The position numbers and the translations under genes are program-made. Below, in pieces: positions 1-8,512 of a DNA stretch of 64,000 nt. The first letter of the stretch is position 1, and the number at the start of each line of letters is the position of its first letter. Source of the DNA: Saccharomonospora piscinae (GTDB taxonomy: Bacteria > Actinomycetota > Actinomycetes > Mycobacteriales > Pseudonocardiaceae); assembly GCF_005862235.1 (NCBI RefSeq), contig NZ_VCEK01000003.1:62199-126198 (forward strand), read 5' to 3'. The notes under the pieces are model-generated. The model was not told the origin of the DNA. It made no database searches and worked only from the letters and a program-made list of their open reading frames with translations.

Positions 1-446
1 CTCTCCTGCGTCTCCTGCGCTGCCTCACCGGACGAGTTGCCGCTGCTGGTGCTCGGCGCGCCCTGCGTGTTGGTGCCCTCGTAGTTCCCGCTGGTGTAGC
101 CCCGGGAGCCGCACACCGGCCACGCGCCGATGCCCTGGCCGTCCAGGACCCGCTCCGCGACCGCGATCTGCTGCGCGCGGGACTGCTCGTGCGGCATGCC
201 GGTACCGCCGTAGGCCTGCCAGGTGCTGAGGCTGAACTGCAGACCGCCGTAGTAACCGTTGCCGGTGTTGATGCTCCAGTCGCCGCTGCTCTCGCACTCG
301 GCGATGGCGTCCCAGTTGACGCTGTCCGCCTGCGCGGGCGTCGCCGCGATGGCGAGCGGGGCGCCCACCGCCATGCCCGCGACAGCGACGCGGGCGAGGT
401 TGCGGGACGCGGCGGAGGGTTTGCGGTGCTTGCCTCGGTAGGACAT
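1..446 (-). CDS. rpfA: Resuscitation-promoting factor-type transglycosylase, C-terminus outside window
   Basis: Secreted peptidoglycan-cleaving enzyme of the Rpf (transglycosylase-like) family; the frame runs off the left edge after about 148 codons. Residues 1-40 form a signal peptide with a basic start, a hydrophobic core and an AQA-type cleavage site. The Rpf domain follows at about 43-113: NWDAIAECESSGDW carries the catalytic Glu50, and Cys51 and Cys112 are placed for the family's disulfide. A Ser/Gly/Thr-rich tail then begins, as in RpfA proteins that end in a low-complexity or LysM region. The family acts on cell-wall glycan during growth and exit from dormancy. The ATG at 446 fits the signal peptide. 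The next genes on this strand upstream are moaD and moaA, the order known for M. tuberculosis rpfA-moaD2-moaA2. A long leader precedes it. Confidence 0.92.
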   Translation of the reverse strand, partial: MSYRGKHRKPSAASRNLARVAVAGMAVGAPLAIAATPAQADSVNWDAIAECESSGDWSINTGNGYYGGLQFSLSTWQAYGGTGMPHEQSRAQQIAVAERVLDGQGIGAWPVCGSRGYTSGNYEGTNTQGAPSTSSGNSSGEAAQETQE

Positions 447-599
447 GTCGACTCGCTCGACTTCCGCACCTACGAGAGGGCAGGCAGGCCGGTGAGTGCG
501 ACTGGGCACCGCTGAGCGCGGCCGAGTGCGACTCGGTGCGACTCGTTGCGACTCAGCGCGGTCCAGCGCGTCCTCGCGTGGCCTGGCCGTCCGGGCAGT

Positions 600-790
600 C
601 CGGTCGGCAGCCGGCACCGGGGGATGCCGGCTCCTTCCCGTCCCAGTCCGAGAAGTTCTTTTCGCTCGGGGTTCGGTTCCGGGGTCCCGCCGGACTGGGC
701 TCGGCGCAACGGAATCCCGGTTGTCGGTCGGTTCGGGGCCAACCGGAATGCGACGGTACGTAACCCCGAGCGTGATCGGAAATCTTCGTC
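600..790 (-). promoter_or_regulatory. Structured 5' leader of rpfA with competing hairpins
   Basis: The gap 447-998 holds no gene. On the minus strand it contains three strong pairings. CCCAGTCCG at 641-649 pairs perfectly with 692-700. The ten-base GCTCGGGGTT at 664-673 pairs with 761-770. AGCCGGCA at 609-616 pairs with 625-632. The first two cross each other, so they can only coexist as a pseudoknot or act as alternatives, which suggests a regulatory RNA. Known biology: actinobacterial rpf genes are often controlled by the c-di-AMP (ydaO/yuaA) riboswitch. GGAAGGAG occurs on this strand near 630-637, but I do not find the conserved AGCTAACC box, so that assignment is only a hypothesis. The part at 840-998 is AT-richer and has a possible -10 TATAAC (861-866, minus). 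Confidence 0.4.
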
Positions 791-792
791 GA

Positions 793-808
793 CGTGAGCT
801 AGACCACA
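793..808 (-). promoter_or_regulatory. CRP-like operator upstream of rpfA
   Basis: Read on the minus strand the site is TGTGG-N6-TCACG, matching eight of ten positions of the CRP consensus TGTGA-N6-TCACA. Known biology: CRP (Rv3676) controls rpfA in M. tuberculosis. The site lies about 350 bases ahead of the start codon. The promoter it would serve is not settled: a -10-like TACGTA lies at 757-762 downstream and a TATAAC at 861-866 upstream. The call is inference from motif and synteny. Confidence 0.35.
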
Positions 809-998
809 GTAACGGCACGCAACCTTGTGCGATCGTGGTATTTTCCCTGATCAGACGGCCGTTATAACTCCGTTTCCTTCTCGAAATAATTCACCCAATG
901 TGAGGTCTGAATCACGCCGGTCTAGACCCTGTTGCTCCGTTCGTGGCAGCCCGCGCGAGGGCCGCCACGTCCCCTCCCGGCACGGGCGCGGGGGTGGT

Positions 999-1328
999 TC
1001 AACCGCCGGCGAACGGGGGCAGCACGTCGAGTTCGGAGCCGTCCGGGACGGGCCGGTCGAGTTCGCGCACGGCGATCCCGTCGAGCAGGAAGCTGGCGGC
1101 GTCGAGGATGCGCGGCAACGTCTCGGGATGGAGTCGGCGCAGGTGCTCCACCGCCTCGCCGACCGAGGCGGAGGGCGGCAGGCGCAGTGTCTCGGTCTCC
1201 ACTCCCGCCGCCGCACGCGCGGACGCGAAGTACCGGACCAGCACGGTCACCGCGTGCCTGGCGGTCGACGTGGCGGCCTGGGTCGCGTCACCAGCGTCAC
1301 CAGCGTCACCAGAGCCTGCTGTGTTCAA
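999..1328 (-). CDS. moaD: MoaD/ThiS-family sulfur carrier
   Basis: Small subunit of molybdopterin synthase, the ubiquitin-like protein whose C-terminal thiocarboxylate supplies sulfur for the molybdopterin dithiolene. The 109-residue frame ends in LPPFAGG; the terminal Gly-Gly is the thiocarboxylation site. It contains VLVRYFASARAAAG at the start of the fold. I chose TTG at 1328 because GAGGAG lies six bases ahead of it; a GTG inside the first strand is an alternative. Residues 4-14 come from a three-fold repeat of the nine-base unit GGTGACGCT and look like a dispensable extension. It follows moaA by 23 bases on the same strand, so the two are probably one transcript. The matching MoaE is not in the window. 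Confidence 0.85.
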   Translation of the reverse strand: MNTAGSGDAGDAGDATQAATSTARHAVTVLVRYFASARAAAGVETETLRLPPSASVGEAVEHLRRLHPETLPRILDAASFLLDGIAVRELDRPVPDGSELDVLPPFAGG

Positions 1329-1351
1329 CCACCACTCCTCGGTCAGGGCGC

Positions 1352-2407
1352 TCAGCCGCCGATGGCGCTCATCGGGCGGATCGGCTGGGCGAAACCGGCT
1401 TCGTTGATCTCGTGGCCCGCCAGCTTGCCCCACATCGTGTCGCGCCAGACGTTGGCGATGGCCTCGTCGTCGGCGCCGTCCCGCAGCAGGGCGCGCAGGT
1501 CGGTCTCGCTGGTGCTGAACAGGCACGAACGCACGGCGCCGTCGGCGGTGAGCCGGGTGCGTTCGCAGGCGGCGCAGAACGGCCGCGTGACGGACGGGAT
1601 GACGCCGACCTCCTGCGGGCCGCCGTCGACCAGCCAGCGTTCGGCCGGCGCTCCGCCGCGTTCCGTCGGGCTGGGGGTGAGCGTGAACTCCGTGCCGAGC
1701 AGGTCGAGGATCTCGTCCGCGGTGATCATGTTGGAACGGTTCCAGCCGTGCTGGGCGTCCAGCGGCATCTGCTCGATGAACCGCAGGTGATAGCCGTGAT
1801 CGAGCGCGAACCGCAGGAGGTCGGTCGCCTCGTGGTCGTTGAGGTCCCGCATGAGGACAGCATTGATCTTGACCGGTTCGAGTCCGGCGTCGCGCGCGGC
1901 TTCCAGCGCGTCGAGCACGTGGCGTAACCGGTCGCGCCGGGTGAGGCGGGCGAAGGTCTCCGGGTTGACCGTGTCGAGCGAGATGTTCACCCGGTCGAGT
2001 CCCGCATCGGCGAACGCGCGTGCCCGCTTGGCGAAGCCGACGCCGTTCGTGGTCATCGCCAGTCTGGGCCGGGGCCGCAGCGCAGCCATCCGGCCGACCA
2101 GGTCTTCCAGCCCGCGCCGTAGCAGGGGTTCGCCGCCGGTCAGCCGTACGTCGGTTACGCCGAGCAGCCGCACCGCGATGTCGATGAGGCGGATCAGCTC
2201 GTCGTCGCCGAGTACCTGCTCGCCTGGCATCCAGTCGAGCCCCTCGGCGGGCATGCAGTACGTGCAGCGCAGGTTGCAGCGGTCGGTCACGGAGACCCGG
2301 AGGTCGGTGGCGACCCGGCCGAAGCTGTCGATGAGCGCAGGATCGTCAGGGCGCGACCGATCGGGGGCCGTGCGTTCGCCGGGCACCCGGGGGATGCCGA
2401 GGTCCAC
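1352..2407 (-). CDS. moaA: GTP 3',8-cyclase MoaA
   Basis: Radical-SAM enzyme of molybdenum-cofactor synthesis, converting GTP to 3',8-cyclo-GTP, the first step towards cyclic pyranopterin. The 351-residue protein has CNLRCTYC (Cys44, Cys48, Cys51) for the N-terminal 4Fe-4S cluster, a GGEPLL motif for SAM binding, a C-terminal cluster segment FCAACERTRL followed by RSC, and the terminal Gly-Gly pair needed for activity. Length is normal for the family. A longer open frame extends upstream, but GTG at 2407, behind GGGAGAGG, starts where the MoaA fold starts. It is divergent from the HTH/TOBE gene at 2522. Confidence 0.95.
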   Translation of the reverse strand: MDLGIPRVPGERTAPDRSRPDDPALIDSFGRVATDLRVSVTDRCNLRCTYCMPAEGLDWMPGEQVLGDDELIRLIDIAVRLLGVTDVRLTGGEPLLRRGLEDLVGRMAALRPRPRLAMTTNGVGFAKRARAFADAGLDRVNISLDTVNPETFARLTRRDRLRHVLDALEAARDAGLEPVKINAVLMRDLNDHEATDLLRFALDHGYHLRFIEQMPLDAQHGWNRSNMITADEILDLLGTEFTLTPSPTERGGAPAERWLVDGGPQEVGVIPSVTRPFCAACERTRLTADGAVRSCLFSTSETDLRALLRDGADDEAIANVWRDTMWGKLAGHEINEAGFAQPIRPMSAIGG

Positions 2408-2521
2408 TCCCGTCACCTCTCCCAGCCTAGTGCCGACTCCGACAAAATCGGGCACGAGCGCACGCCGGGCTTCAGGGTTGCTGGCTGTCCGATCCGCAAC
2501 TGCGGCGATATTCTGGTTTTC

Positions 2522-2938
2522 GTGACGCAGATTCGGATAGCCCAGGCAGCCCGGCTGCTCGGCGTCAGCGATGACACCCTGCGTCGCTGGACCAAGGCGG
2601 GGCTGCTGGCCGAGAACACCGACGCGGCGGGGCGCAAGGTCGTCGACGGTGCCGAGCTGGCCGCGTTCGCCCGGCGCATGGGCGAGACCCCGGATCCGTC
2701 GCCCGATCCGACCGGGGTCTGGCGTTCGGCGCGGAACCGGTTCGTCGGGCTGGTCACCGACGTCGTCACCGACACCGTGATGGCCAAGGTCGAGCTCCAG
2801 TGCGGGCCGAACCGGATCGTGTCGCTCATGAGCGCCGAGGCGGTCGCCGAGCTGGGGCTGCGGCCCGGGGTGATGGCGGTGGCCGTGGTCAAGGCGACGC
2901 AGGTCATCGTCGAGACGCCAGCCGAGGGCCCGCGATGA
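2522..2938 (+). CDS. HTH plus TOBE (Mop-type) molybdate-responsive protein
   Basis: 138-residue protein with a MerR/excisionase-like helix-turn-helix at about 3-50 (QAARLLGVSDDTLRRWTKAG) and a TOBE/Mop domain at about 70-135 (RNRFVGLV ... VMAKVELQ ... SAEAVAEL). TOBE domains bind molybdate or tungstate, so this is probably a molybdate sensor or store regulating the transporter that follows. Its stop overlaps the start of modA (ATGA). The GTG start is preceded by TATTCT at 2509-2514 with a seven-base gap, so the message is probably leaderless. It is not a canonical ModE, which has a larger winged HTH domain. Confidence 0.85.
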   Translation: MTQIRIAQAARLLGVSDDTLRRWTKAGLLAENTDAAGRKVVDGAELAAFARRMGETPDPSPDPTGVWRSARNRFVGLVTDVVTDTVMAKVELQCGPNRIVSLMSAEAVAELGLRPGVMAVAVVKATQVIVETPAEGPR

Positions 2939-3720
2939 GTCCGGCCATGAGTCCGGCCACGTCCCGGACGGCGCGGCCGGGCGCACTCCGCCTGGCCGTC
3001 GCCGCCCTGCTGGTGGCGGCGCTGTCCGCGTGCGGCCCCGCGACGGGCGAGCGCACGCTCACCGTCTTCGCCGCCGCGTCGTTGACCGAGGTCGTCACCT
3101 CGCTGGAACGGCGATTCGAGCGGACCCACGACGTCGACGTCCGGGTCAATCTCGGTGGTTCCTCCCGGCTCGCGCGGCAGATCACCGAGGGTGCCGAGGC
3201 CGACGTGTTCGCCTCGGCCGACGAGCGCGCCGTGGGCGAGCTCGCCCGCGAGGGCCTGCTCGACGGCCCCGCCACCCCGTTCGCCACGAACACCCTCACC
3301 ATCGCCGTGCCCAGGGGTAATCCGGCGCGGGTCACCGGACTGGCCGACCTCGCCGACCCGGACCGCACCGTGGTGGTGTGCGCGCCGACGGTGCCGTGCG
3401 GTGCCGCGGCCGACCGCGTCGAGCGGCGCGCGGGGGTGACACTGCGGCCCGACAGCGAGGAACTCGACGTGCGGGCGGTGCTGACGAAGGTGGAACTGGG
3501 CGAGGCCGATGCGGGACTCGTCTACGTCACCGATGTGGCGGCCTCCGACCGCGTCGAACGAGTCCCGCTCGCCGACGACGTCAACGTGGTCAACACCTAT
3601 CCCGTGGCGGTCCTGGCCGACCCGGCGGCGCCGGAGCTCGCCAGGGAGTTCCGCGCGCTGCTGCTGTCCGGGGACGGCAGGCGGCTGCTGAGCGAGGCGG
3701 GCTTTGGCCGCCCGGGCTGA
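2935..3720 (+). CDS. modA: Molybdate ABC transporter substrate-binding lipoprotein
   Basis: Periplasmic-type binding protein for molybdate, anchored as a lipoprotein: a hydrophobic signal is followed by the lipobox LSAC with Cys33. The mature part carries [12 protein letters not shown] and [10 protein letters not shown], the ModA signatures whose Ser and backbone amides bind the oxyanion, and GLVYVTDV near the C-terminus. The 261-residue length fits the family. ATG at 2935 overlaps the preceding stop by four bases. The modB frame begins before this gene ends, indicating a translationally coupled operon with modB and modC. Confidence 0.95.
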   Translation: MSPAMSPATSRTARPGALRLAVAALLVAALSACGPATGERTLTVFAAASLTEVVTSLERRFERTHDVDVRVNLGGSSRLARQITEGAEADVFASADERAVGELAREGLLDGPATPFATNTLTIAVPRGNPARVTGLADLADPDRTVVVCAPTVPCGAAADRVERRAGVTLRPDSEELDVRAVLTKVELGEADAGLVYVTDVAASDRVERVPLADDVNVVNTYPVAVLADPAAPELAREFRALLLSGDGRRLLSEAGFGRPG

Positions 3721-4525
3721 GCGCGGTTCGCGCGAGGTCGCCACCGGGGTGCCGCGCGTGCTGTGGCTGCCCGCCGCCGTCGCACTGGCGCTGGTGGTCC
3801 TGCCGGTGGTGGGCCTGCTGGCGCGCACGGACCTCACCCGGCTGCCCGCGCTGCTGACCACACCGGCGTCGCTGAACGCGCTGCGCCTGTCGCTGCTCAC
3901 GGCGACGCTGTCCACGCTGGCCTGTGTCGTGCTCGGGGTTCCCCTGGCCGTGGTGCTCGCGCGGTCCACCGCCAGGGGCGTGCGGCTGCTGCGGGCCGTG
4001 GTGCTGCTGCCGCTGGTGCTACCGCCGGTGGTGGGCGGGCTCGCGCTGCTCTTCCTGTTCGGCCGCAACGGCTTCCTCGGCTACCTGCTCGACGTGGTGG
4101 CCGGGGTGCGCGTCCCGCTGACGACGGGGGCCGTGGTGCTCGCCCAGACGTTCGTGGCCATGCCGTTTCTGGTGGTCAGCCTCGAGGGGGCGCTGCGCGG
4201 GTCGGGTGATCGCTACGAGCGGGTCGCCGCCACGCTCGGAGCCCGGCCGTGGACGGTGTTCCGGCGGGTCACGCTCCCGCTGCTGCTGCCCGCGCTGGGC
4301 TCGGGTGTGGTGCTGAGCTTCGCCCGCGCACTGGGCGAGTTCGGGGCCACCATCACCTTCGCGGGCAGCCTGGAGGGCGTCACCAGGACCCTGCCGCTGG
4401 AGGTCTATCACCAGGTGGAGGTGGACGTCGACAGCGCGGTGGCGATGGCGTTGCTGCTGGTGGTGGTGGCTGTCCTCGTGATCGCCGTGGCCCGGCCGAG
4501 GGCGCTGGAAGGAGTGCGGTCGTGA
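3704..4525 (+). CDS. modB: Molybdate ABC transporter permease
   Basis: Membrane subunit of the ModABC importer, 273 residues with five to six membrane segments. The EAA-type loop that contacts the ATPase is visible at [21 protein letters not shown], followed by [14 protein letters not shown], a typical ModB signature. The TTG at 3704 lies inside the end of modA; a GTG about 15 codons later would also give a complete permease. The stop overlaps the modC start as GTGA. Confidence 0.93.
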   Translation: MAARAERGSREVATGVPRVLWLPAAVALALVVLPVVGLLARTDLTRLPALLTTPASLNALRLSLLTATLSTLACVVLGVPLAVVLARSTARGVRLLRAVVLLPLVLPPVVGGLALLFLFGRNGFLGYLLDVVAGVRVPLTTGAVVLAQTFVAMPFLVVSLEGALRGSGDRYERVAATLGARPWTVFRRVTLPLLLPALGSGVVLSFARALGEFGATITFAGSLEGVTRTLPLEVYHQVEVDVDSAVAMALLLVVVAVLVIAVARPRALEGVRS

Positions 4526-5619
4526 CACTGCGCGCCTCGCTGTCGCTGCGGAGGACCACGTTCGCGCTCTCGGTGTCCCTTGAGGTGCCCGACGGCGGCG
4601 TGCTGGCGGTGCTGGGCCCCAACGGCGCGGGCAAGTCCACGGTGCTGTCGTCTCTCGCCGGTCTGCTGCGCGCGCAGCGGGCCAGCGTGAGCCTGGGCGA
4701 GCGCGTCCTCGACGACGACCGTGGCCACGTGCCGCCGCACGCGCGGGGCATCGGCCTGCTCGCCCAGCACGCGCTGCTGTTTCCGCACCTGTCCGTGCTC
4801 GACAACGTGGCCTTCTCGCCCCGCTCGCGGGGGGCCTCGACCAGGGCGGCACGCGCGGTGGCGCGGCGGTGGCTGTCGGAGGTCGGCGCGGCCGAACTCG
4901 CCGGCCGCGCCCCGGCGGCGTTGTCCGGCGGGCAGGCGCAGCGCGTCGCGCTGGCGAGGGCACTGGCCGGCGAGCCCGGACTGTTGCTGCTCGACGAACC
5001 ACTGGCCGCACTCGACGTCGATGCCGCGCCCGCCGTGCGGGGTGTGTTGCGCCGGGTGCTGCGCGAGAGCGGCCGGGGGCTCACGACCGTGCTCGTCACC
5101 CACGATCCGCTGGACGCGCTCACCCTCGCCGACCACGTCGCCGTGCTGGCCGGGGGCCGGATCGTGGAGCGGGGGCCGACCCGGCAGGTGCTCGCGGCCC
5201 CGAGGACGGAGTTCACGGCCAGGCTGGCGGGGCTCAACCTCGTCGCGGGGGTGGCACGGCGGTCGGCGACGGGCGCCGCGGTGCGCACCCCGGACGGCCG
5301 TCACGTGTACGGCGTGCCCGCGCCCGACCTCGGCGACGGCGACGCCGCCGTCGCCGTGTTCGCCCCCGGCGCCGTGGCGGTCCACGCCGGGGACGCGGAG
5401 GTACACGGCTCGCCCCGCAACATCCTGGCCGCCGTGGTGACGGCGGTCGAACCCCACGGCCCTGTCGTGCGCCTGCGCACCAGCGAGAACGTCAGCGCCG
5501 ATCTCACCCCGCAGTCGGTGGCCGATCTCGCGCTCGATCCGGGATCGGCCGTCCGGCTCGCCGTCAAGGCCGCCGCCGTCACGGTTCATCCTGCCCCGGA
5601 GCAGCCGCGCAGGCCATAG
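4522..5619 (+). CDS. modC: Molybdate ABC transporter ATP-binding protein
   Basis: ATPase of the molybdate importer, 365 residues. Walker A is GPNGAGKST at 32-40, the signature is [15 protein letters not shown], Walker B is [12 protein letters not shown], and the switch His is in VTHDPLDAL. After residue about 235 comes a C-terminal region with a TOBE (MopI-like) domain ([14 protein letters not shown] ... [13 protein letters not shown]), which senses or gates on intracellular oxyanion. GTG at 4522 overlaps the modB stop and has GGAAGGAG upstream. Confidence 0.95.
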   Translation: MTLRASLSLRRTTFALSVSLEVPDGGVLAVLGPNGAGKSTVLSSLAGLLRAQRASVSLGERVLDDDRGHVPPHARGIGLLAQHALLFPHLSVLDNVAFSPRSRGASTRAARAVARRWLSEVGAAELAGRAPAALSGGQAQRVALARALAGEPGLLLLDEPLAALDVDAAPAVRGVLRRVLRESGRGLTTVLVTHDPLDALTLADHVAVLAGGRIVERGPTRQVLAAPRTEFTARLAGLNLVAGVARRSATGAAVRTPDGRHVYGVPAPDLGDGDAAVAVFAPGAVAVHAGDAEVHGSPRNILAAVVTAVEPHGPVVRLRTSENVSADLTPQSVADLALDPGSAVRLAVKAAAVTVHPAPEQPRRP

Positions 5620-5630
5620 GCTGGGGCACC

Positions 5631-6425
5631 ATGACCGAGCCGCAGTGGAACTACCTCACCGACATGGACGGCGTGCTGGTACACGAGGAGCACCTCGTGC
5701 CGGGGGCCGACCAGTTCCTCGACGAGTTGAAGTCCCAGGGCGCACCGTTTCTCGTCCTGACCAACAACTCCATCTACACGCCCCGCGACCTGCGGGCCAG
5801 GCTCTCGCGGTCCGGCCTGGACGTGCCGGAGGAGTCGATCTGGACCTCGGCGCTGGCCACGGCGCGGTTCCTGCGCAACCAGCGGCCGGGCGGTTCCGCG
5901 TTCGTGATCGGCGAGGCCGGGCTCACCACCGCGCTGCACGAGGCCGGGTACGTGCTCACCGACATCGAGCCCGACTACGTGGTGCTCGGTGAGACCCGCA
6001 CCTACAGCTTCACCGCCATCACCAGGGCCATCCGGCTGATCGAGCAGGGGGCGCGGTTCATCGCCACCAACCCCGACCCCACCGGGCCGAGCCGCGAGGG
6101 CGTGCTGCCGGCCACGGGCTCGATCGCCGCGCTGATCGAGCGGGCCACCGGGCGGTCGCCGTACTACATCGGCAAGCCGAATCCGCTGATGATGCGCTCC
6201 GCGCTGCGCGCACTGGGAGCGCACAGCGAGCACACGATCATGATCGGTGACCGGATGGACACCGACATCCACTCCGGTATCGAGGCCGGGCTGCAGACGG
6301 TGCTCGTGCTCAGCGGCATCTCCACGCGGGAGTCGGCCGAACGGTACCCGTTCCGGCCGACCATGGTCGTGGACTCGGTCGCCGACCTCGTGGGCCGAAC
6401 GAACGACCCGTTCCGGGCGGGCTGA
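5631..6425 (+). CDS. HAD-IIA family sugar-phosphatase (NagD-like)
   Basis: Cytoplasmic phosphatase of the NagD/AraL subgroup. Motif I is TDMDGVL with nucleophile Asp11 and Asp13, motif II is LTNNS, motif III Lys lies in IGKPNPL and motif IV is GDRMDTDI. The 264-residue length and the C2-type cap between motifs II and III fit HAD-IIA. The substrate is not deducible; relatives hydrolyse sugar phosphates and nucleoside monophosphates. TAGGCT at 5617-5622 sits eight bases before ATG, suggesting a leaderless transcript separate from modC, whose stop is 11 bases upstream. Confidence 0.9.
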   Translation: MTEPQWNYLTDMDGVLVHEEHLVPGADQFLDELKSQGAPFLVLTNNSIYTPRDLRARLSRSGLDVPEESIWTSALATARFLRNQRPGGSAFVIGEAGLTTALHEAGYVLTDIEPDYVVLGETRTYSFTAITRAIRLIEQGARFIATNPDPTGPSREGVLPATGSIAALIERATGRSPYYIGKPNPLMMRSALRALGAHSEHTIMIGDRMDTDIHSGIEAGLQTVLVLSGISTRESAERYPFRPTMVVDSVADLVGRTNDPFRAG

Positions 6426-6462
6426 GACGGGGGCCGCGAGCACCAGGGATTATGGTCGGGGC

Positions 6463-7317
6463 GTGATGGACCATCCCATGTTCGTCGTCGGCGACGTTCA
6501 CGGTCATCGAGACGAACTGGCCGACGCCCTGCGCGACGCCGGTCTGCTGGACGACGCGGACCGGTGGAGCGGCGCCGACGCCAGCCTGTGGTTCCTGGGC
6601 GATTTCGTGGACCGGGGGCCCGACGGCGTCGCCGCGATCGACCTGGTCCGGTCACTACAGCAGCAGGCGCCGTCGTCGGACGGTTCCGTCGAGACGCTGC
6701 TCGGCAACCACGAGATCCTGCTGCTCGGTACCTACTTCTTCGGCGACACCACACTGCCCGCCGACGCGGGCGCCCCGGCCGGCCGCAGCTTCGCGCGCAG
6801 TTGGGCCGTCAACGGTGGCCAGGTGGCCGACCAGGACGCACTCACCCGCGAGCACGTCGAGTGGCTGATCACGCGGCCGGTCGTGGCGCTCGCCGCCGAC
6901 CACCTGCTGCTGCACTCGGACACCCTGGAGTACCTCGACTGGGGCGACACCGTCGACGAGATCAACGCCGAGGTGAAGCGGGTGCTGGCCGCCGACGACA
7001 TCATGCACTGGTGGGGCGTGTGGCGTCGCATGACCACGCGGTTCGCGTTCCGGGGCCCGGAGGGCGCGGAGGCCGCCGACGCGCTGCTGGCGCAACTCGG
7101 CGGTGACCGCGTCGTTCACGGGCACAGCGTGATCGCCGACCAGGTGGGGGTTCACCCCGTGGAACTGGACGCTCCGCACCTCTACGCCGGGGGCCGGGTG
7201 CTCGGGGTGGACACCGGACTGTTCGCGGGCGGACCGTGCCTGGTGACCGAACTGCCCTACGAGCCGGGCGAGCCCACCGACGACGTCGGCTGGGAGTCGG
7301 TCAGTTCCCGGGACTGA
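6463..7317 (+). CDS. Calcineurin-like (PPP-type) metallophosphatase
   Basis: 284-residue metallophosphoesterase with the PPP-family metal motifs in order: GDVHGH at 10-15, GDFVDRGPD at 46-54 and GNHE at 81-84, then C-terminal His residues in VVHGHS. PPP-type bacterial enzymes dephosphorylate proteins or diadenosine polyphosphates; the target here is unknown. GTG at 6463 is preceded by TATGGT (6451-6456), so it may be leaderless; ATG at 6466 is the alternative. The gene converges on the SRPBCC gene with a 17-base overlap of their 3' ends. Confidence 0.88.
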   Translation: MMDHPMFVVGDVHGHRDELADALRDAGLLDDADRWSGADASLWFLGDFVDRGPDGVAAIDLVRSLQQQAPSSDGSVETLLGNHEILLLGTYFFGDTTLPADAGAPAGRSFARSWAVNGGQVADQDALTREHVEWLITRPVVALAADHLLLHSDTLEYLDWGDTVDEINAEVKRVLAADDIMHWWGVWRRMTTRFAFRGPEGAEAADALLAQLGGDRVVHGHSVIADQVGVHPVELDAPHLYAGGRVLGVDTGLFAGGPCLVTELPYEPGEPTDDVGWESVSSRD

Positions 7318-7849
7318 ACGGGGCAGGCGGCCCGGCGTCGCGCTCCGCCACCAGCCGTGCGATGCCCTCCAGGGTGGCCGTCATGGCCGTGCGCAGGTCG
7401 GCCAGCCGCTGCCGCACGATGGCCTCGGCCTTGTCCGGCATGGCGTCGGTCGCCAGGCTCAGCCCCGACCGAGCGGGGCCGAGCCGGACGTGGTGGCGCA
7501 GCCGTGCACCGCCGGGTTCGGGAACCAGGTCGTAACGCCACGTGGCCACGGGCCGCGCCGGGTCCGGTTCCCCGCCGAACCGCCGTTCGGGATCGACCAC
7601 GGCCCAGGCGAACACCCGGCACTCCTTCCAGGCCACGACGTGTGACTCGGTGCGCCACCACCCGAGGAAGTCGTTGTGGTTGTGACCCTCGAAGCGGGCT
7701 CCCAGCGCGGGCCCCGTCGCCCCGTCCAACCAGCGCACCCGACGCAGTTCCGGACTGAAGTTCGTGGGGACGGTGATGTCGCTGACGACCTCCCACACCC
7801 GGCGCGGATCGGCGTCGAGCACGACCGTGTACTCGGTCTCCGGAGCCAT
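7301..7849 (-). CDS. SRPBCC (START-like) family protein
   Basis: 182 residues with the polyketide cyclase/dehydrase-type helix-grip fold: an N-terminal strand YTVVLDADPRRVWEVVSDI, the typical VWxxxSD segment, then alternating strands (RFEGHNHND, TWRYDLVPE) and a long C-terminal helix. Such proteins bind lipids or small hydrophobic ligands and some act in polyketide ring closure. No catalytic residues or partner genes allow a specific role to be assigned. It converges on the phosphatase gene. Confidence 0.8.
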   Translation of the reverse strand: MAPETEYTVVLDADPRRVWEVVSDITVPTNFSPELRRVRWLDGATGPALGARFEGHNHNDFLGWWRTESHVVAWKECRVFAWAVVDPERRFGGEPDPARPVATWRYDLVPEPGGARLRHHVRLGPARSGLSLATDAMPDKAEAIVRQRLADLRTAMTATLEGIARLVAERDAGPPAPFSPGN

Positions 7850-7946
7850 CGGTCACCCTCCCAGGACGAACACCGGTGTGGGGCGACAGTACCGGCCACG
7901 GGCCGCGTGATCACGCGACGACGAGGGATTCAATCGATCCGTGACC

Positions 7947-8324
7947 TCAGTCGCGCACTGGGACGATGTCGCGGCCCAGCGGGAGCAGTGACACGGGGAT
8001 CATCTTGAAATTCCCGATCCCCAGCGGGATGCCGATGATGGTGATGCACAGCGCGATGCCGGTGACGACGTGGGCGAGGGCGAGCCACCAGCCCGCGACG
8101 ACGAGCCAGATGATGTTGCCGAGCAGCGAGGGGATGCCCGCCGTGTCGCGGTCGGCCATCGTCCGCCCGAACGGCCACAGCGCGTAGCCCGCGATGCGGA
8201 ACGACGCGAGCCCGAACGGGATCGTGACGATGAGGACGCAGCAGATGATGCCGGCGACGACGTAGCCGAGGGCGAGCCAGAACCCCGACAGCACCAGCCA
8301 GATCACGTTCAGCAGAGCGCGCAT
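7947..8324 (-). CDS. YccF-domain inner-membrane protein
   Basis: 125-residue membrane protein with two related YccF repeats, each pairing a Trp-rich hydrophobic helix (NVIWLVLSGFWLALGYVVAG; NIIWLVVAGWWLALAHVVTG) with an IPFG/IPLG loop. Function is unknown for the family. From memory, M. tuberculosis has a YccF-type gene next to moaA2 and cspB, in line with the synteny here. ATG at 8324 begins directly at the first membrane helix; the longer open frame has only a low-complexity extension. Confidence 0.87.
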   Translation of the reverse strand: MRALLNVIWLVLSGFWLALGYVVAGIICCVLIVTIPFGLASFRIAGYALWPFGRTMADRDTAGIPSLLGNIIWLVVAGWWLALAHVVTGIALCITIIGIPLGIGNFKMIPVSLLPLGRDIVPVRD

Positions 8325-8512
8325 GATCCCATTCTGCCCGGTTGCCGGGTGGCTGGGGGGACGCCGCCTTCGCGGCACAACGCGGGCGAAGTGCGATGCC
8401 GAGTCGACGCGGCCCGAATATCCGTTGATTGAAGGATGGGGACCACCCCGCCCGCGGTGCTAGCTTCTCCCCGTTCACGCTGCCGCCCGACCCGCCTGGA
8501 AGGACCCGGCCC

